Shown in pieces: positions 33,905 to 46,082 of a stretch of DNA of 64,000 nucleotides. The position numbers and the translations under genes were made by a program. Positions within the stretch are counted from its first letter, which is position 1. Every line of letters begins with the position of its first letter. The notes beneath the pieces were generated by a model. It did not search any database. It worked only from the letters and a program-made list of their open reading frames with translations, and was not told where the DNA came from. The stretch comes from Ooceraea biroi (taxonomy: Eukaryota > Arthropoda > Insecta > Hymenoptera > Formicidae), in assembly GCF_003672135.1 (NCBI RefSeq), contig NC_039518.1:6760136-6824135 (forward strand), written 5' to 3'.

Positions 33905-35076
33905 TATTCAAAACAGAATTTTGCGCCTTCAGTTAACGAAGAAGAGGAGCAAAGAAAATACCCGTAAAAACTATTACGTTGCGCCAATTACGTCGTGCAA
34001 CACGGATCATCTATTCCGCTCGTGCGCGTTCTCCTCGCTGCCTTCTCATTCTCATTCCGGCGTCCCGCCGTCGCGATTTGCATCGCCGTATAGCTGTCGG
34101 CATTTCCATTTTCATTTCTGGCTTTCTTTGCGCCAAGAGCTACCTTCGCTTTGTCCACGGTGGATATCATTTTTAAGTCCCCCACCGTCTCTGGAACGCG
34201 CCTTTGTATCTTTCCGCTTCTCTCCTCTCCTCCCTGTTTTCCTTTTTTCTCTTTCTCTCTTTTTTGCCTCCACTTTTCTTCGCAGAGCGCATTTTTTTTT
34301 TCAGTTTCACGACGCGACGGAATATGCGCGCTTGCCCTGAGACAACAGGGTTGTCCCTCGCTCTTCGATTTTCCGCGGGTCCTTCGTCCTTGCGTCCTGT
34401 TCGAGGCATTTCCAGCGAGACATCGGCGAAAAGTGGAAGAGAGGATTTTCTCTCCAGCCGTCCAGGGAGATCGACGAGCTCGTACGAGATCGTACGATGC
34501 GACCGGAAGGCCAGAGCACGACGAAGAAATGTAAAGTTTCGTAGGCTCATTCGCAGCATCGACGTCCCAGAAGTTGCGCGCGGTGCGCGCGCGCGAGTTC
34601 TCTCTCAAAGGCACGGGCCGCCGTTTTCATTGAACTGGCAAAAGTCAATTTGCTGGCTTTTCAGGAACTGGGCCACCGACGTCGCGCGACAGCGCGCTGG
34701 TCAAAACAAAATGTACAACCGCTCCGCGATTTGGCCAAAAAGCTGCGGAAAAAATATTTCCGGAAAAATCTGCAGCTGGCAAAGATATTTAAAGTTGTAT
34801 CTACATACTGCATCTATACATTTTTATTTCATCCGCTGTACTCTATTTGCTATGCAGATTTTCTCTCAGATTTCACAACTATACCTGATCTGATAACGCA
34901 ACATATAGAGGAGAATCCTCCATTATGAGATACTGGAGTTTCTGCTAAACTAGTGAGCACCATCTGTTAATTCCACCATAAACTTATTACTCTTGGTGTA
35001 AAATGTATTTAGTGAAAAATTCATTGTTCGTTATTGCGTTTAGCTTTTGCAAGAAAAGGTTTGTGAAATTGTGAAC
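33905..35076. other. CT- and CpG-rich unique DNA, no supported gene
   Basis: Continues the GC-rich block interrupted by mariner dimer D1. Pyrimidine-rich tracts at 34200-34310 give overlapping low-complexity frames on both strands (to 229 codons), not accepted as genes. AT-rich from about 34750. Confidence 0.4.
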
Positions 35077-35495
35077 ATGTCAAAGGAACTTAAGGTAAGT
35101 CTTTAAACCTTGTTTATTACATAATAAAGAAATGGTTGGCAATAAATTCAGTATGCAATGATAGAGTAGAATCGTAGTAACAGGACAATACGCGATTTGT
35201 TGAATTGCTTAATTGTAGAGGTTAGATTTCATGATCGCGGAACCGCTAGGCGCGTGGCTCGTATAATGAGATATTCAGGGTACTCTTAATATGAGATAAT
35301 TATTGCTCGAATATGAAGAGTATGTAGTGTAATAAAAAGAAAGAAAATACTACGTTAAGGTTAAAGAAAAGTTAATACGAATTTTTGTGTATTTAATTTT
35401 TATAGAATCTGACTATGGAGGTTAGAGAAACGAGGAAGCGTCGACGGTGGAATCGTGAAGATTTGGCGAAGGTTGTGGCAGCAGTGTTTTTATAA
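35077..35495 (+). pseudogene. Possible transposase or HTH-psq gene remnant in two pieces
   Basis: A six-codon start MSKELK (35077-35094) is followed at once by a consensus donor GTAAGT. A 26-codon frame at 35415-35495 reads TRKRRRWNREDLAKVVAAV, which resembles the start of pipsqueak-type helix-turn-helix domains (a basic run, then RW..EDL..AV..V) found in pogo/Tigger transposases and in Psq-class proteins. Between them HDRGTARRVARIM (about 35229-35270) is also DNA-binding-like. The pieces are in different frames and no complete domain remains, so the link is weak. Confidence 0.2.
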
Positions 35496-36326
35496 AAATA
35501 TCTAATACAGTTTTTTATTTGCAATACTGATGTATTTTGCACTTTTAACACCGATTTCTCGAGGTATCTTATATTAGGAGCACACTTTCGCGATCTTGCG
35601 TAAAGCTGTTTTTTCAAATTTGTTTAATTTTCAGAAAAAATAATATTTAAATTAGATTTTTCATTTCACCAACCTAAAGCTTATTAAATTCTCTTCAAGA
35701 GAACGTATTACATTTTTAAATTCTGCCTATAGATTTCCTTACATTCGGCAAAATCGATATGGTATCTCATAATCGGGGACTTTCCTCTACCTCTCCATAT
35801 TTCTCTTCCAAGACATATCTCGTCTGGAATTAAGTGTCTGTATTAAAGACCGACGCCGGAAACGGTAACAACATGCGGCGTCGGAGAAGTTGCTGCGTGT
35901 GGATGAAAGCCGGCAAAATTGTCGATGCGTCGTCAATGGATCGAAGGGTAGATGGGCAAGGGGGTACCATATCGGCAGGGCGTGGTCGAAATCTGTCACA
36001 CTAGCCGCGAATAAACTCCCCGACTATAAGGAACGATACCAAAGTTCCTGCATCAAAGAATATATTGTATTTCAGAGTGAAGTACAGGGGACATTGTATC
36101 TCCGATAATTTTCGCAGCAATTTTCCATCGCTTCCGGCATCGATTGATTGTTCCTAGGTTCTTCCATAGATACAGCGAAATCTTTGGGTCCTGCAATGAA
36201 AACGGACAGTTAATAAAGGGAAAGCTGACGGTTAAATCGCTCTAAATAAAATTGAGAAGCTCTGTAATGTGAAGATGAGGAAAATAAAATATAATAAAAT
36301 TTATATAATTTTTTTCCACAGCGCTA
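35496..36326. other. Unique AT-rich DNA, nothing recognised
   Basis: No frame above 75 codons with a family signal and no repeat was seen. Confidence 0.45.
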
Positions 36327-36780
36327 TACAGGGTGTTTCAGGAGGAAAGGTCAATATTCTGGGAAGTGATAGTATCGGTCATTTTAAGCAAAAATGTTCA
36401 TATGAATATATGTCCTAGTCCCCACTATTTCCGAGATAGAGCTACTTGAATGTACAGTTGCACAATTACTGACAAGAAATAAATACTACGTACTATTTCT
36501 AATATTTATTGTTCAAGTGATACATTTTCTACAGATTATAATAAATTTTCCAAAATTCCATCGTTAAGGAGATCCTGGAGCTGCTAGTGAACTTCTTCGC
36601 GATGGTGCTGCCATCGCACAATAAAATGCTTTTTACAAAAATTTGGCAATTTGTATGCACAAAATCGCTGTTGAGCGGTGTTTGGACACATTTAAGGAAT
36701 ATGAGGATGCTTTTCGAAGTGACTTTAGAAGCGTCATAAAAGAGAATTCTGTGATTTCCTTTAGGATTAGAGGTTAGAAT
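36327..36780. mobile_element. Possible degenerate transposon fragment
   Basis: Begins with CAGGGTGTTTCAGGAGG, a motif style common at ends or edges of dispersed insect repeats, followed by sequence that reads like an eroded coding end near 36640-36720. I cannot assign a family and no matching second end is visible in the window. Confidence 0.2.
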
Positions 36781-37405
36781 ACAGGAGAATCCAGTCCGCG
36801 CGACTTATCGCACGCGCGCTGTTGAAAGTGCAATGTATGCGCAAAAAGTGCTGCAAATACACGATAGATTTTACACATTTCACATTTTTTGCATTGTTTT
36901 TTTACATTTTACACTCGTGATTACAATTTTCGTGTTTCTGGCGCGCCGGCGATAATGTTGAATACGATCGAAAAATATTTCGGAAAATGTATAAATACAT
37001 TTTTATGTATTATTGTGCACGTACACAGCAAAGTCGCATACATAGTTACATGCCTTTATGATCGTACATATGTGTGCACGTGTGTCGAGAACATGAAATT
37101 AGTGGGCGGTTTTCCCATCTGGGCGAAGCACGATTGTCGCCGTCATTGGTCTACGTTTCCGAACGGTGATCAAGAGATTCTAGGCAGAGTAAGAATCTAT
37201 CGCGCAAATAAAATGCATCTCCTCTGTTTGCATTTGCATCACTCTTATTAACACGTTACTCGTCTCTACATGCAGCTAATCGTACAAGGAAAGCTTCTAA
37301 TTTGCTTTTCTGCAAAACAGTGCGACGTCAACGAATTCCCATTTGTAACTGCAGGCTGTTGCTTTTATAAATATTTAGATGTTTCCGTTATTGTTGCAGT
37401 ATTAC
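36781..37405. other. Unique DNA, no supported gene
   Basis: A 120-codon plus-strand frame (36889-37251) lacks an ATG at its start and has no recognisable motif. Confidence 0.4.
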
Positions 37406-37597
37406 TATTGGGTCATTAAGTATGAAACTTTACAAATGTAAAAGCGCCATCTTTAACATTTGTTATCTCAAATTTGGCGCCAGACGTCAGTATCAGGTTA
37501 GGTTAGTGTGATAGATGTATGTTCGCTCTTCAAATGTCATATTTGTTTGTTCAAATATCTTCATTAGTTTTATTGGTGGATTCTTTTTTATAGAACT

Positions 37598-38617
37598 ATG
37601 GAAAAGTCCAAAATTCGTGTGATTTATGAATATGAGTTCCGCCGTGGAACCACAGGATCGGAGACAGCTCGTAATATCAACGCTGTATTTGGTGAAGGTT
37701 CAACTACTAAAGCAACGGTGGGCAATTGGTTCAAAAACTTCAGAGATGGAGATTTCAGCCTCGCTAATGAGCCACGTGGAAGACCAAAGACGAAGGTGGA
37801 TAATGATCACTTGAGAGCCGTAGTAGAGTCCGATCCATCTCAAAGTACACGTGAATTGGCATCGATATTCGATGTTTCCATACCCACCATATTGGTTCAT
37901 TTAGCTGCAATTGGTAAGATAAAGAAGTTGGACAAATGGGTCCCGCACGAATTGACCGATGCGCAGCAGGCGCAACGTCTAGAGGCTTCCCTTTCTTTGC
38001 TTTCCCGTCACAAAAATGAATCTTTTTTTAATCGAATTGTCACCTGCGATGAAAAGTGGATACTCTACGACAATCGTAAACGCTCACATCAGTGGTTGAA
38101 CGCTGATGAACCACCGAGACATTACGCGAAACCCAACATTACACAGAAGAAGCTTATGGTGACTGTTTGGTGGTCCAGGTCAGGTGTTATCTACTACAAC
38201 TTTATGAAACCTGGTACGTCGATAACGGCTGAAGTATATTGCAAGCAACTGGACGAAATGATGCAACAACTTGCTATTAAACAACCGAAATTGGTCAATC
38301 GGTCAATGCCAATCCTGTTGCATGATAATGCTCGACCGCACACTGCACGACTGACCGTGGCAAAGCTACGGGAGTTGGAATTGGAAACTCTCCGTCACCC
38401 ACCATATTCACCAGATCTATCACCTACCGACTATCACTTCTTCCGGAATTTGGACAACTTGTTGGTGGGAAAATTCTTCAATTCTCAACAGGCAGTCGAA
38501 ACAGCCTTCCGCGACTTCATCGATTCCCGTACTCCTGGCTTCTATAGTAGAGGCATAGACCAACTACCACTAAAATGGCAGAAGTGTGTAGATAACATGG
38601 GCGCATACTTCGATTGA
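37598..38617 (+). CDS. Mariner D transposase, intact, potentially active
   Basis: Complete 339-codon frame, close to the usual 340-350 of mariner. It starts MEKSKIRVIYEYEFRRGT. The first helix-turn-helix is about residues 5-55, the second about 65-110 (STRELASIFDVSIPTILVHL), and the WVPHEL linker is at 114-119. Catalytic triad: Asp151 in TCDEKW, Asp243 in LHDNARPH and Asp278 in SPTDYHFF, with 34 residues between the last two, the DD34D signature. It cuts and joins DNA at the element's ends, moving it into TA sites; the protein acts in the nucleus. The sequence resembles Hsmar1 (cecropia subfamily), the ancestor of the SETMAR transposase domain. Both inverted repeats are intact around it, so this copy could move itself and the other D copies. 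Expression is unknown. Confidence 0.93.
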   Translation: MEKSKIRVIYEYEFRRGTTGSETARNINAVFGEGSTTKATVGNWFKNFRDGDFSLANEPRGRPKTKVDNDHLRAVVESDPSQSTRELASIFDVSIPTILVHLAAIGKIKKLDKWVPHELTDAQQAQRLEASLSLLSRHKNESFFNRIVTCDEKWILYDNRKRSHQWLNADEPPRHYAKPNITQKKLMVTVWWSRSGVIYYNFMKPGTSITAEVYCKQLDEMMQQLAIKQPKLVNRSMPILLHDNARPHTARLTVAKLRELELETLRHPPYSPDLSPTDYHFFRNLDNLLVGKFFNSQQAVETAFRDFIDSRTPGFYSRGIDQLPLKWQKCVDNMGAYFD

Positions 38618-38772
38618 AAATAAATCATGTCCATGTGCCAAAAAATGCAAAAGTTTATGTTCTATTTGTAAAGTTTCATACTTAATGACCCAATATGTTC
38701 GCTCTTCAAATGTCATATTTGTTTGTTCAAATATCTTCATTAGTTTTATTGGTGGATTCTTTTTATAGAACT

Positions 38773-39790
38773 ATGGAAAAGTCCAAAATTCGTGTGATTT
38801 ATGAATATGAGTTCCGCCGTGGAACCACAGTGTCGGAGACAGCTCGTAATATCAACGCTGTATTTGGTGAAGGCTCAACTACTAAAGCAACGGTGGGCAA
38901 TTGGTTCAAAAACTTAGAGATGGAGATTTCAGCCTCGCTAATGAGCCACGTGGAAGACCAAAGACGAAGGTGGATAATGATCACTTGAGAGCCGTAGTAG
39001 AGTCCGATCCATCTCAAAGTACACGTGAATTGGCATCGATATTCAATGTTTCCATACCCACCATATTGGTCATTTAGCTGCAATTGGTAAGATAAAGAAA
39101 TTGGACAAATGGGTCCCGCACGAATTGACCGATGCGCAGCAGGCGCAACGTCTAGAGGCTTCCCTTTCTTTGCTTTCCCGTCACAAAAATGAATCTTTTT
39201 TTAATCGAATTGTCACCTGCGATGAAAAGTGGATACTCTACGACAATCGTAAACGCTCACATCAGTGGTTGAACGCTGATGAACCACCGAGACATCACGC
39301 GAAACCCAACATTACACAGAAGAAGCTTATGGTGACTGTTTGGTGGTCCAGGTCAGGTGTTATCTACTACAACTTTATGAAACCTGGTACGTCGATAACG
39401 GCTGAAGTATATTGCAAGCAACTGGACGAAATGATGCAACAACTTGCTATTAAACAACCGAAATTGGTCAATCGGTCAATGCCAATCCTGTTGCATGATA
39501 ATGCTCGACCGCACACTGCACGACTGACCGTGGCAAAGCTACGGGAGTTGGAATTGGAAACTCTCCGTCACCCACCATATTCACCAGATCTATCACCTAC
39601 CGACTATCACTTCTTCCGGAATTTGGACAACTTGTTGGTGGGAAAATTCTTCAATTCTCAACAGGCAGTCGAAACAGCCTTCCGCGACTTCATCGATTCC
39701 CGTACTCCTGGCTTCTATAGTAGAGGCATAGACCAACTACCACTAAAATGGCAGAAGTGTGTAGATAACATGGGCGCATACTTCGATTGA
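38773..39790 (+). pseudogene. Mariner D transposase, dimer 2 copy 2
   Basis: Has its ATG but a one-base loss after WFKN (AAAAACTTAGAG) and another near 39069 (TATTGGTCATTT). Open from KLDKWVPHEL onward to the natural stop, with all three catalytic Asp present. No 5' inverted repeat. Confidence 0.92.
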
Positions 39791-39868
39791 AAATAAATCA
39801 TGTCCATGTGCCAACAAATGCAAAAGTTTATGTTCTATTTGTAAAGTTTCATACTTAATGACCCAATA

Positions 39869-41366
39869 CATTATCTCCCTTGCAGCCCTCGCCTCGCGTG
39901 GAGTAATAAAATTACGAGAAATTCTCAGATGAACTGCGAAGCTTTTTCAATGCTCCCGCCCTGAAAAGTTGCAATTTATTATTCTCTTCCTTCCTGACAC
40001 ACAAGCGAATTATGTTCATGGCTTTGAAGCAGCGCGTAATTTAAGAACGACGGGCATAAACTGCTCTCGCGTACACGGGGAGTCCACATTTTTAATTCTA
40101 CTTGGGAGTCACACAGTCGGGGCATCATCGCACCACCCTTACAAAGTACCATGACATGCATATGGTACGGCGCGGCGAGGCTGGCGCTCCATAAAATCTA
40201 ATCTAATCTCAATGATCTACCCTTTGCGAATTAGATCGATCAGACGGCGGTCGTGTACAAACAGTGGTTTGACGTTACATAGAAATCCACGTGGAATTCA
40301 CGTAGCCGGCACCGGTGCGACCATTCGCGTGCGACGAGATGCGCGCCTGCATTATGAAGGGATGAAGTTATCGAGTACTTTACCTCCGTCCATCGTCCGT
40401 CCTCTGCAACCCCCCTGGACAAACATACAACGACAAATAATCGTTGCGCCGCATTACGACTCTGACATATGTGTCTCACATGTGAAACATTATCATAATT
40501 TTCAGCAATAAAGTTTCCTCTTCATTTATTTGAAAAATGATGCTTTTTGATAAGAGAGAATGTTACAGAATGCTTTTGTATAGTTTTTTAAACATATTGA
40601 TAGCATTAATTATGCTCTATAAGTAATGTGAAGATAGAGTGAATTATCAAAATCAGAGATAGAAAATCCAAGATTTTAGGAAGGAAGAAGGAAAATAGCA
40701 TCCAATGATATTTTTGTAAAGGTGGAGAAATTATCTTCCAGTTTCATCAAACGTACTTCTGAAATTTCATAAAAGTGTTATCGAATACTTTGCTTACTAT
40801 AAAATTCTCATAATGTTATAAAAACTATATTATCCTTTTTTAATTGTGTTAAAAATCTTTTGCGATACCAGCAACGAGGGGAGTTCGCAATGAGAATCGG
40901 ATATTGTTAAACTTTTATCGACGGCAGTATGCGTGGTCTTGTAATGAAAGTTTGCACAATTCGGGATGACAATAGAATGACTTTGGGAAATTTGTGGCAA
41001 ATGCAACAGAAAGATAGTTTAACGCATTGGTTTCAGAATTACTTAATAAAAGAAGATAATAGTTTAATTAAAAATGAGAAATTCTAGAAAATGCGAAATT
41101 TACATTTCCAAATTGCATTCCAGTTTAATTATTAAACAGAAATTAAAAATTATATATATCTTAAACAGAACATACTCATCGTAACAAAAAATTTATCTTT
41201 TTCGATTTTTAGTACTTTCTTCGCTATTTGCTGTAGATAGATTTGTTGCAAATATTGTGCATCAAACAAAAGCGAGTGCATAATGGAAAAGAGTAGAGCA
41301 TAAACCATGGGAACAGGCGGAACCTGATCGTTAAAATGAATTATGATGCCAACAATGAAAGAAACC
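39869..41366. other. Unique AT-rich DNA, nothing recognised
   Basis: Short chance frames only; no repeat or RNA gene was recognised. Confidence 0.45.
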
Positions 41367-41597
41367 TCAAAGGGTGCCTCGTACGGTCTTGAATTGGCCC
41401 GCTTTGCCTGACTTTTTGAGTATTGTCAAGAAAATTATGACCTTCGAAAGTGTCGACACGCGCCGTGGGCGTTCTGTTTTAGAGCAATTGAAAGAGGTGC
41501 AATTGCCAGGCTTCCACGCGAAACTTTCCCTTTGCGCGACAAAGGCTACGACTTCGAATTCGTTGTACATTTTGCCTAGATCCGCCATCATGCTACC
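41367..41597 (-). CDS. Possible 3'-terminal exon, unrecognised
   Basis: A strong acceptor (long T-rich tract, then TTCTGCAG) is followed by a 76-codon open frame in phase 0 ending in a stop at 41367. It reads GSMMADLGKMYNEFEVVAFV, then ESFAWKPGNCTSFNCSKTER. The composition is protein-like but I recognise no family. Partner exons would lie to the right, across mariner array C2. A chance frame remains possible. Confidence 0.22.
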   Translation of the reverse strand, partial: GSMMADLGKMYNEFEVVAFVAQRESFAWKPGNCTSFNCSKTERPRRVSTLSKVIIFLTILKKSGKAGQFKTVRGTL

Positions 41598-41989
41598 CTG
41601 CAGAACTACATAAAAAGAAAGAAAGTTAAAATAGTGAGTCAGAATCCGTACAATCACTCTCAAGTCAATCGCAAGCTCACTTGAGCGAAAAGATCGAGAC
41701 ATCGATAGTATTCGCAATTGCAAGTAACTTAAGAAAAGAAAGGTCAAATATAAAAAGCAACAGACTCGAACGGTTTTCGCGCAAATTGGTTTTATACAGA
41801 TAATCGAAATTTGCCAAAAGAATACGATATTTATTGGGTTGGCCAAAAAGTAATTGCGTTTTTTTCCAATAGATGGACATACATGTCTTGAACATTAAAA
41901 GTTATATTTGAATAAAATCTTCAAGCACAAATATAATTCACAATAATACACGATTTCGTTAACAATTGTTTTTTGCCGTCGATTTCAAA

Positions 41990-43003
41990 ATGGAAAATCA
42001 AAAAGAACATTTTCCTCATATTTTGTTTTATTACTTCCGAAAAGGGAAAAACGCTGTGCAAGCTCATCAAAAGTTATGTGATGTATATGGCGAAGATGCT
42101 TTAAACTGCGGCAGTGTCAAAATGGTTTACTAAATTTCGATCTGGAGATTTTACTGTGAAAGATGCACCACGCTCAGGAAGGCCAATCGAAATTGATGAT
42201 GACAAAATAAGGCACTAATCGATTCCAATCGGCGTTTAACGACACGAGAGATTGCCGAGAATCTTAACTATCGAAATCGAGTGTTGAAAACCATTAAAAC
42301 GACTTGGATACATTAGTAAGCTCGATATTTGGGTACCACATGAGCTCAAAGAAATTCATCTCACTAAGAGTATTGACGTCTGCGATTCTCTTTTGAAACG
42401 TGAGGAAAATGATCCATTTTTGAAACGTATGATAACAGGCGACGAAAAATGATCGTCTACAACAACGTCAAACGAAAAGATGTACGTGATGAACCTGCTG
42501 AAAGCACTTGAAAAGCAGATATTCACCAAAGAAAGATTACGCTGTCAGTCTGGTGGGACTTTAAAGGTATTGTGTATTTTGAGCTGCTTGCAAGGAATCA
42601 AACCATTAATTCAGACGTATACTGTCGTCAACTGGATAAATTAAACGATGCCATCAAACAGAAACGTCGAGAATTGGTGAATCGCAAAGGTGTTGCGTTT
42701 CACCATGATAACGCTAAACCACGTACAAGTTTGGTCACTCGTGAAAAATTGTTGCAGCTTGGATGGGATGTGTTACCACATCCACCATATTCGCCAGACC
42801 TGGCACCATCAGATTACCATTCGTTTCGTTCTTTGCAAAACGTCTTGAATGGTAAAACCTTTACTGCTGATGAGGATATGAAATCGTTGTTGGAATTGTT
42901 TTTTGCTGAAAAAGATAAGAACTGTTTTGAGCGCGGAATCATGAAGTTGCCTGAAAAATGGCAAAAGATAATCAAACAAAATGGACAATATATTGTTTCA
43001 TAA
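41990..43003 (+). pseudogene. Mariner C transposase, array 2 copy 1
   Basis: Has its own ATG (MENQKEHFPHILFYYF) but is the most eroded C copy: single-base losses at AAATGGTTTAC, AAATAAGGCAC, CTTAACTATCG, CCATTAAAACG and AAAAATGATCG, and a larger loss around KRKRS. It also has the family TGA. The catalytic half is open from 42572 (MYFELLARNQ) to the end. Confidence 0.88.
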
Positions 43004-43078
43004 AGTTTTTGTTTCCCATGAAACATTCGCCTTTTATTTATATAAAAAAAACGCAATTACTTTTTGGCCAACCCAATA

Positions 43079-44004
43079 TATGGCGAAGATGCTTTAAAAC
43101 TGCGGCAGTGTCAAAATTGGTTTACTAAATTTCGATCTGGAGATTTTAATGTGAAAGATGCACTACGCTCAGGAAGGCCAATCGAAAATGATGATGACAA
43201 AATAAAGGCACTGATCGATTCGAATCGGCGTTTAACGACACGAGAGATTGCTGAGAATCTTAACATATCGAAATCGAGTGTTGAAAACCATTTAAAACGA
43301 CTTGGATACGTTAGTAAGCTCGATATTTGGGTACCACATGAGCTCAAAGAAATTCATCTCACTAAGAGTATTGACGTCTGCGATTCTCTTTTGAAACGTG
43401 AGGAAAATGATCCATTTTTGAAACGTATAACAGGCGACGAAAAATGGATCGTCTACAACAACGTCAAACGAAAAAGATCGTGGAGCAAGCGTGATGAACC
43501 TGCTGAAAGCACTTGAAAAGCAGATATTCACCAAAGAAAGATTATGCTGTCAGTCTGGTGGGACTTTAAAGGTATTGTGTATTTTGAGCTGCTTGCAAGG
43601 AATCAAACCATTAATTCAGACGTATACTGTCGTCAACTGGATAAATTAAACGATGCCATCAAACGAAACGTCGAGAATTGGTGAATCGCAAAGGTGTTGT
43701 GTTTCACCATGATAACGCTAGACCACGTACAAGTTTGGTCACTCGTGAAAAATTGTTGCAGCTTGGATGGGATGTGTTACCACATCCACCATATTCGCCA
43801 GACCTGGCACCATCGATTACCATTCGTTTCGTTCTTTGCAAAAACGCCTTGAATGGTAAAACCTTTACTGCTGATGAGGATATGAAATCGTTGTTGGAAT
43901 TGTTTTTTGCTGAAAAAGATAAGAACTTTTTTGAGCGCGGAATCATGAAGTTGCCTGAAAAATGGCAAAAGATAATCAAACAAAATGGACAATATATTGT
44001 TTAA
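43079..44004 (+). pseudogene. Mariner C transposase, array 2 copy 2, 5'-truncated
   Basis: The N-terminal part is open from the junction to the family TGA after PAEST. The Met codon of KRMITGD is missing, a change shared with copy 4. One-base losses occur at CAAACGAAACG and CCATCGATTAC, and one base is gained at GCAAAAACGCC. Confidence 0.88.
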
Positions 44005-44082
44005 TAAAGTTTTTGTTTCCCATGAAACATTCGCCTTTTATTTATATAAAAAAAACGCAATTACTTTTTGGCCAACCCAATA

Positions 44083-45002
44083 TATGGCGAAGATGCTTTA
44101 AAACTGCGGCAGTGTCAAAATTGGTTTACTAAATTTCGATCTGCAGATTTTAATGTGAAAGATGCACCACGCTCAGGAAGGCCAATCGAAATTGATGATG
44201 ACAAAATAAAGGCACTGATCGATTCCAATCGGCGTTTAACGACACGAGAGATTGCGAGAATCTTAACATATCGAAATCGAGTGTTGAAAACCATTTAAAA
44301 CGACTTGGATACATTAGTAAGCTCGATATTTGGGTACACATGAGCTCAAAGAAATTCATCTCACTAAGAGTATTGACGTCTGCGATTCTCTTTTGAAACG
44401 TGAGGAAAATGATCCATTTTTGAAACGTATGATAACAGGCGACGAAAAATGGATCGTCTACAACAACGTCAAACGAAAAAGATCGTGATGAACCTGCTGA
44501 AAGCACTTGAAAAGCAGATATTCACCAAAGAAAGATTATGCTGTCAGTCTGGTGGGACTTTAAAGGTATTGTGTATTTTGAGCTGCTTGCAAGGAATCAA
44601 ACCATTAATTCAGACGTATACTGTCGTCAACTGGATAAATTAAACGATGCCATCAAACAGAAACGTCGAGAATTGGTGAATCGCAAAGGTGTTGCGTTTC
44701 ACCATGATAACGCTAGACCACGTACAAGTTTGGTCACTCGTGAAAAATTGTTGCAGCTTGGATGGGATGTGTTACCACATCCACCATATTCGCCAGACCT
44801 GGCACCATCAGATTACCATTCGTTTCGTTCTTTGCAAAACGTCTTGAATGGTAAAACCTTTACTGCTGATGAGGATATGAAATCGTTGTTGGAATTGTTT
44901 TTTGCTGAAAAAGATAAGAACTGTTTTGAGCGCGGAATCATGAAGTTGCCTGAAAAATGGCAAAAGATAATCAAACAAAATGGACAATATATTGTTTCAT
45001 AA
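44083..45002 (+). pseudogene. Mariner C transposase, array 2 copy 3, 5'-truncated
   Basis: Losses at GATTGCGAGAAT and GGGTACACATG, and the 11-base loss after KRKRS (GATCGTGATGAACC) shared with copy 5 and with the three copies at 51099-54929. The catalytic half is open, with GVAFHHDNARPRT. Confidence 0.88.
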
Positions 45003-45077
45003 AGTTTTTGTTTCCCATGAAACATTCGCCTTTTATTTATATAAAAAAAACGCAATTACTTTTTGGCCAACCCAATA

Positions 45078-46004
45078 TATGGCGAAGATGCTTTAAAACT
45101 GCGGCAGTGTCAAAATTGGTTTACTAAATTTCGATCTGGAGATTTTAATGTGAAAGATGCACTACGCTCAGGAAGGCCAATCGAAAATGATGATGACAAA
45201 ATAAAGGCACTGATCGATTCGAATCGGCGTTTAACGACACGAGAGATTGCTGAGAATCTTAACATATCGAAATCGAGTGTTGAAAACCATTTAAAACGAC
45301 TTGGATACGTTAGTAAGCTCGATATTTGGGTACCACATGAGCTCAAAGAAATTCATCTCACTAAGAGTATTGACGTCTGCGATTCTCTTTTGAAACGTGA
45401 GGAAAATGATCCATTTTTGAAACGTATAACAGGCGACGAAAAATGGATCGTCTACACCAACGTCAAACGAAAAAGATCGTGGAGCAAGCGTGATGAACCT
45501 GCTGAAAGCACTTGAAAAGCAGATATTCACCAAAGAAAGATTACGCTGTCAGTCTGGTGGGACTTTAAAGGTATTGTGTATTTTGAGCTGCTTGCAAGGA
45601 ATCAAACCATTAATTCAGACGTATACTGTCGTCAACTGGATAAATTAAACGATGCCATCAAACGGAAACGTCGAGAATTGGTGAATCGCAAAGGTGTTGT
45701 GTTTCACCATGATAACGCTAGACCACGTACAAGTTTGGTCACTCGTGAAAAATTGTTGCAGCTTGGATGGGATGTGTTACCACATCCACCATATTCGCCA
45801 GACCTGGCACCATCGGATTACCATTCGTTTCGTTCTTTGCAAAACGCCTTGAATGGTAAAACCTTTACTGCTGATGAGGATATGAAATCGTTGTTGGAAT
45901 TGTTTTTTGCTGAAAAAGATAAGAACTTTTTTGAGCGCGGAATCTTGAAGTTGCCTGAAAAATGGCAAAAGATAATCAAACAAAATGGACAATATATTGT
46001 TTAA
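45078..46004 (+). pseudogene. Mariner C transposase, array 2 copy 4, 5'-truncated
   Basis: Near twin of copy 2: same missing Met codon and ALRSGRPIEND. It differs by Asn to Thr in VYTNVKRKRS. The family TGA separates two otherwise open halves. Confidence 0.88.
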
Positions 46005-46082
46005 TAAAGTTTTTGTTTCCCATGAAACATTCGCCTTTTATTTATATAAAAAAAACGCAATTACTTTTTGGCCAACCCAATA

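Larger units (their letters stand above)
37408..39866 (+). mobile_element. Mariner family D dimer 2
   Basis: Copy 1 37408-38693 is complete (1286 bp); copy 2 38696-39866 lacks the first 110 bases. The junction is identical to dimer 1 (GACCCAA, TA, TGTTCGCTC), but the flanks differ (left ATTAC, right CATTATCTCC), with TA at 37406-37407 and 39867-39868. A TA-flanked dimer with the same internal junction at a new site implies that the dimer moved as one unit. The leader of copy 1 holds AGGTTAGGTTAG. Confidence 0.93.
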
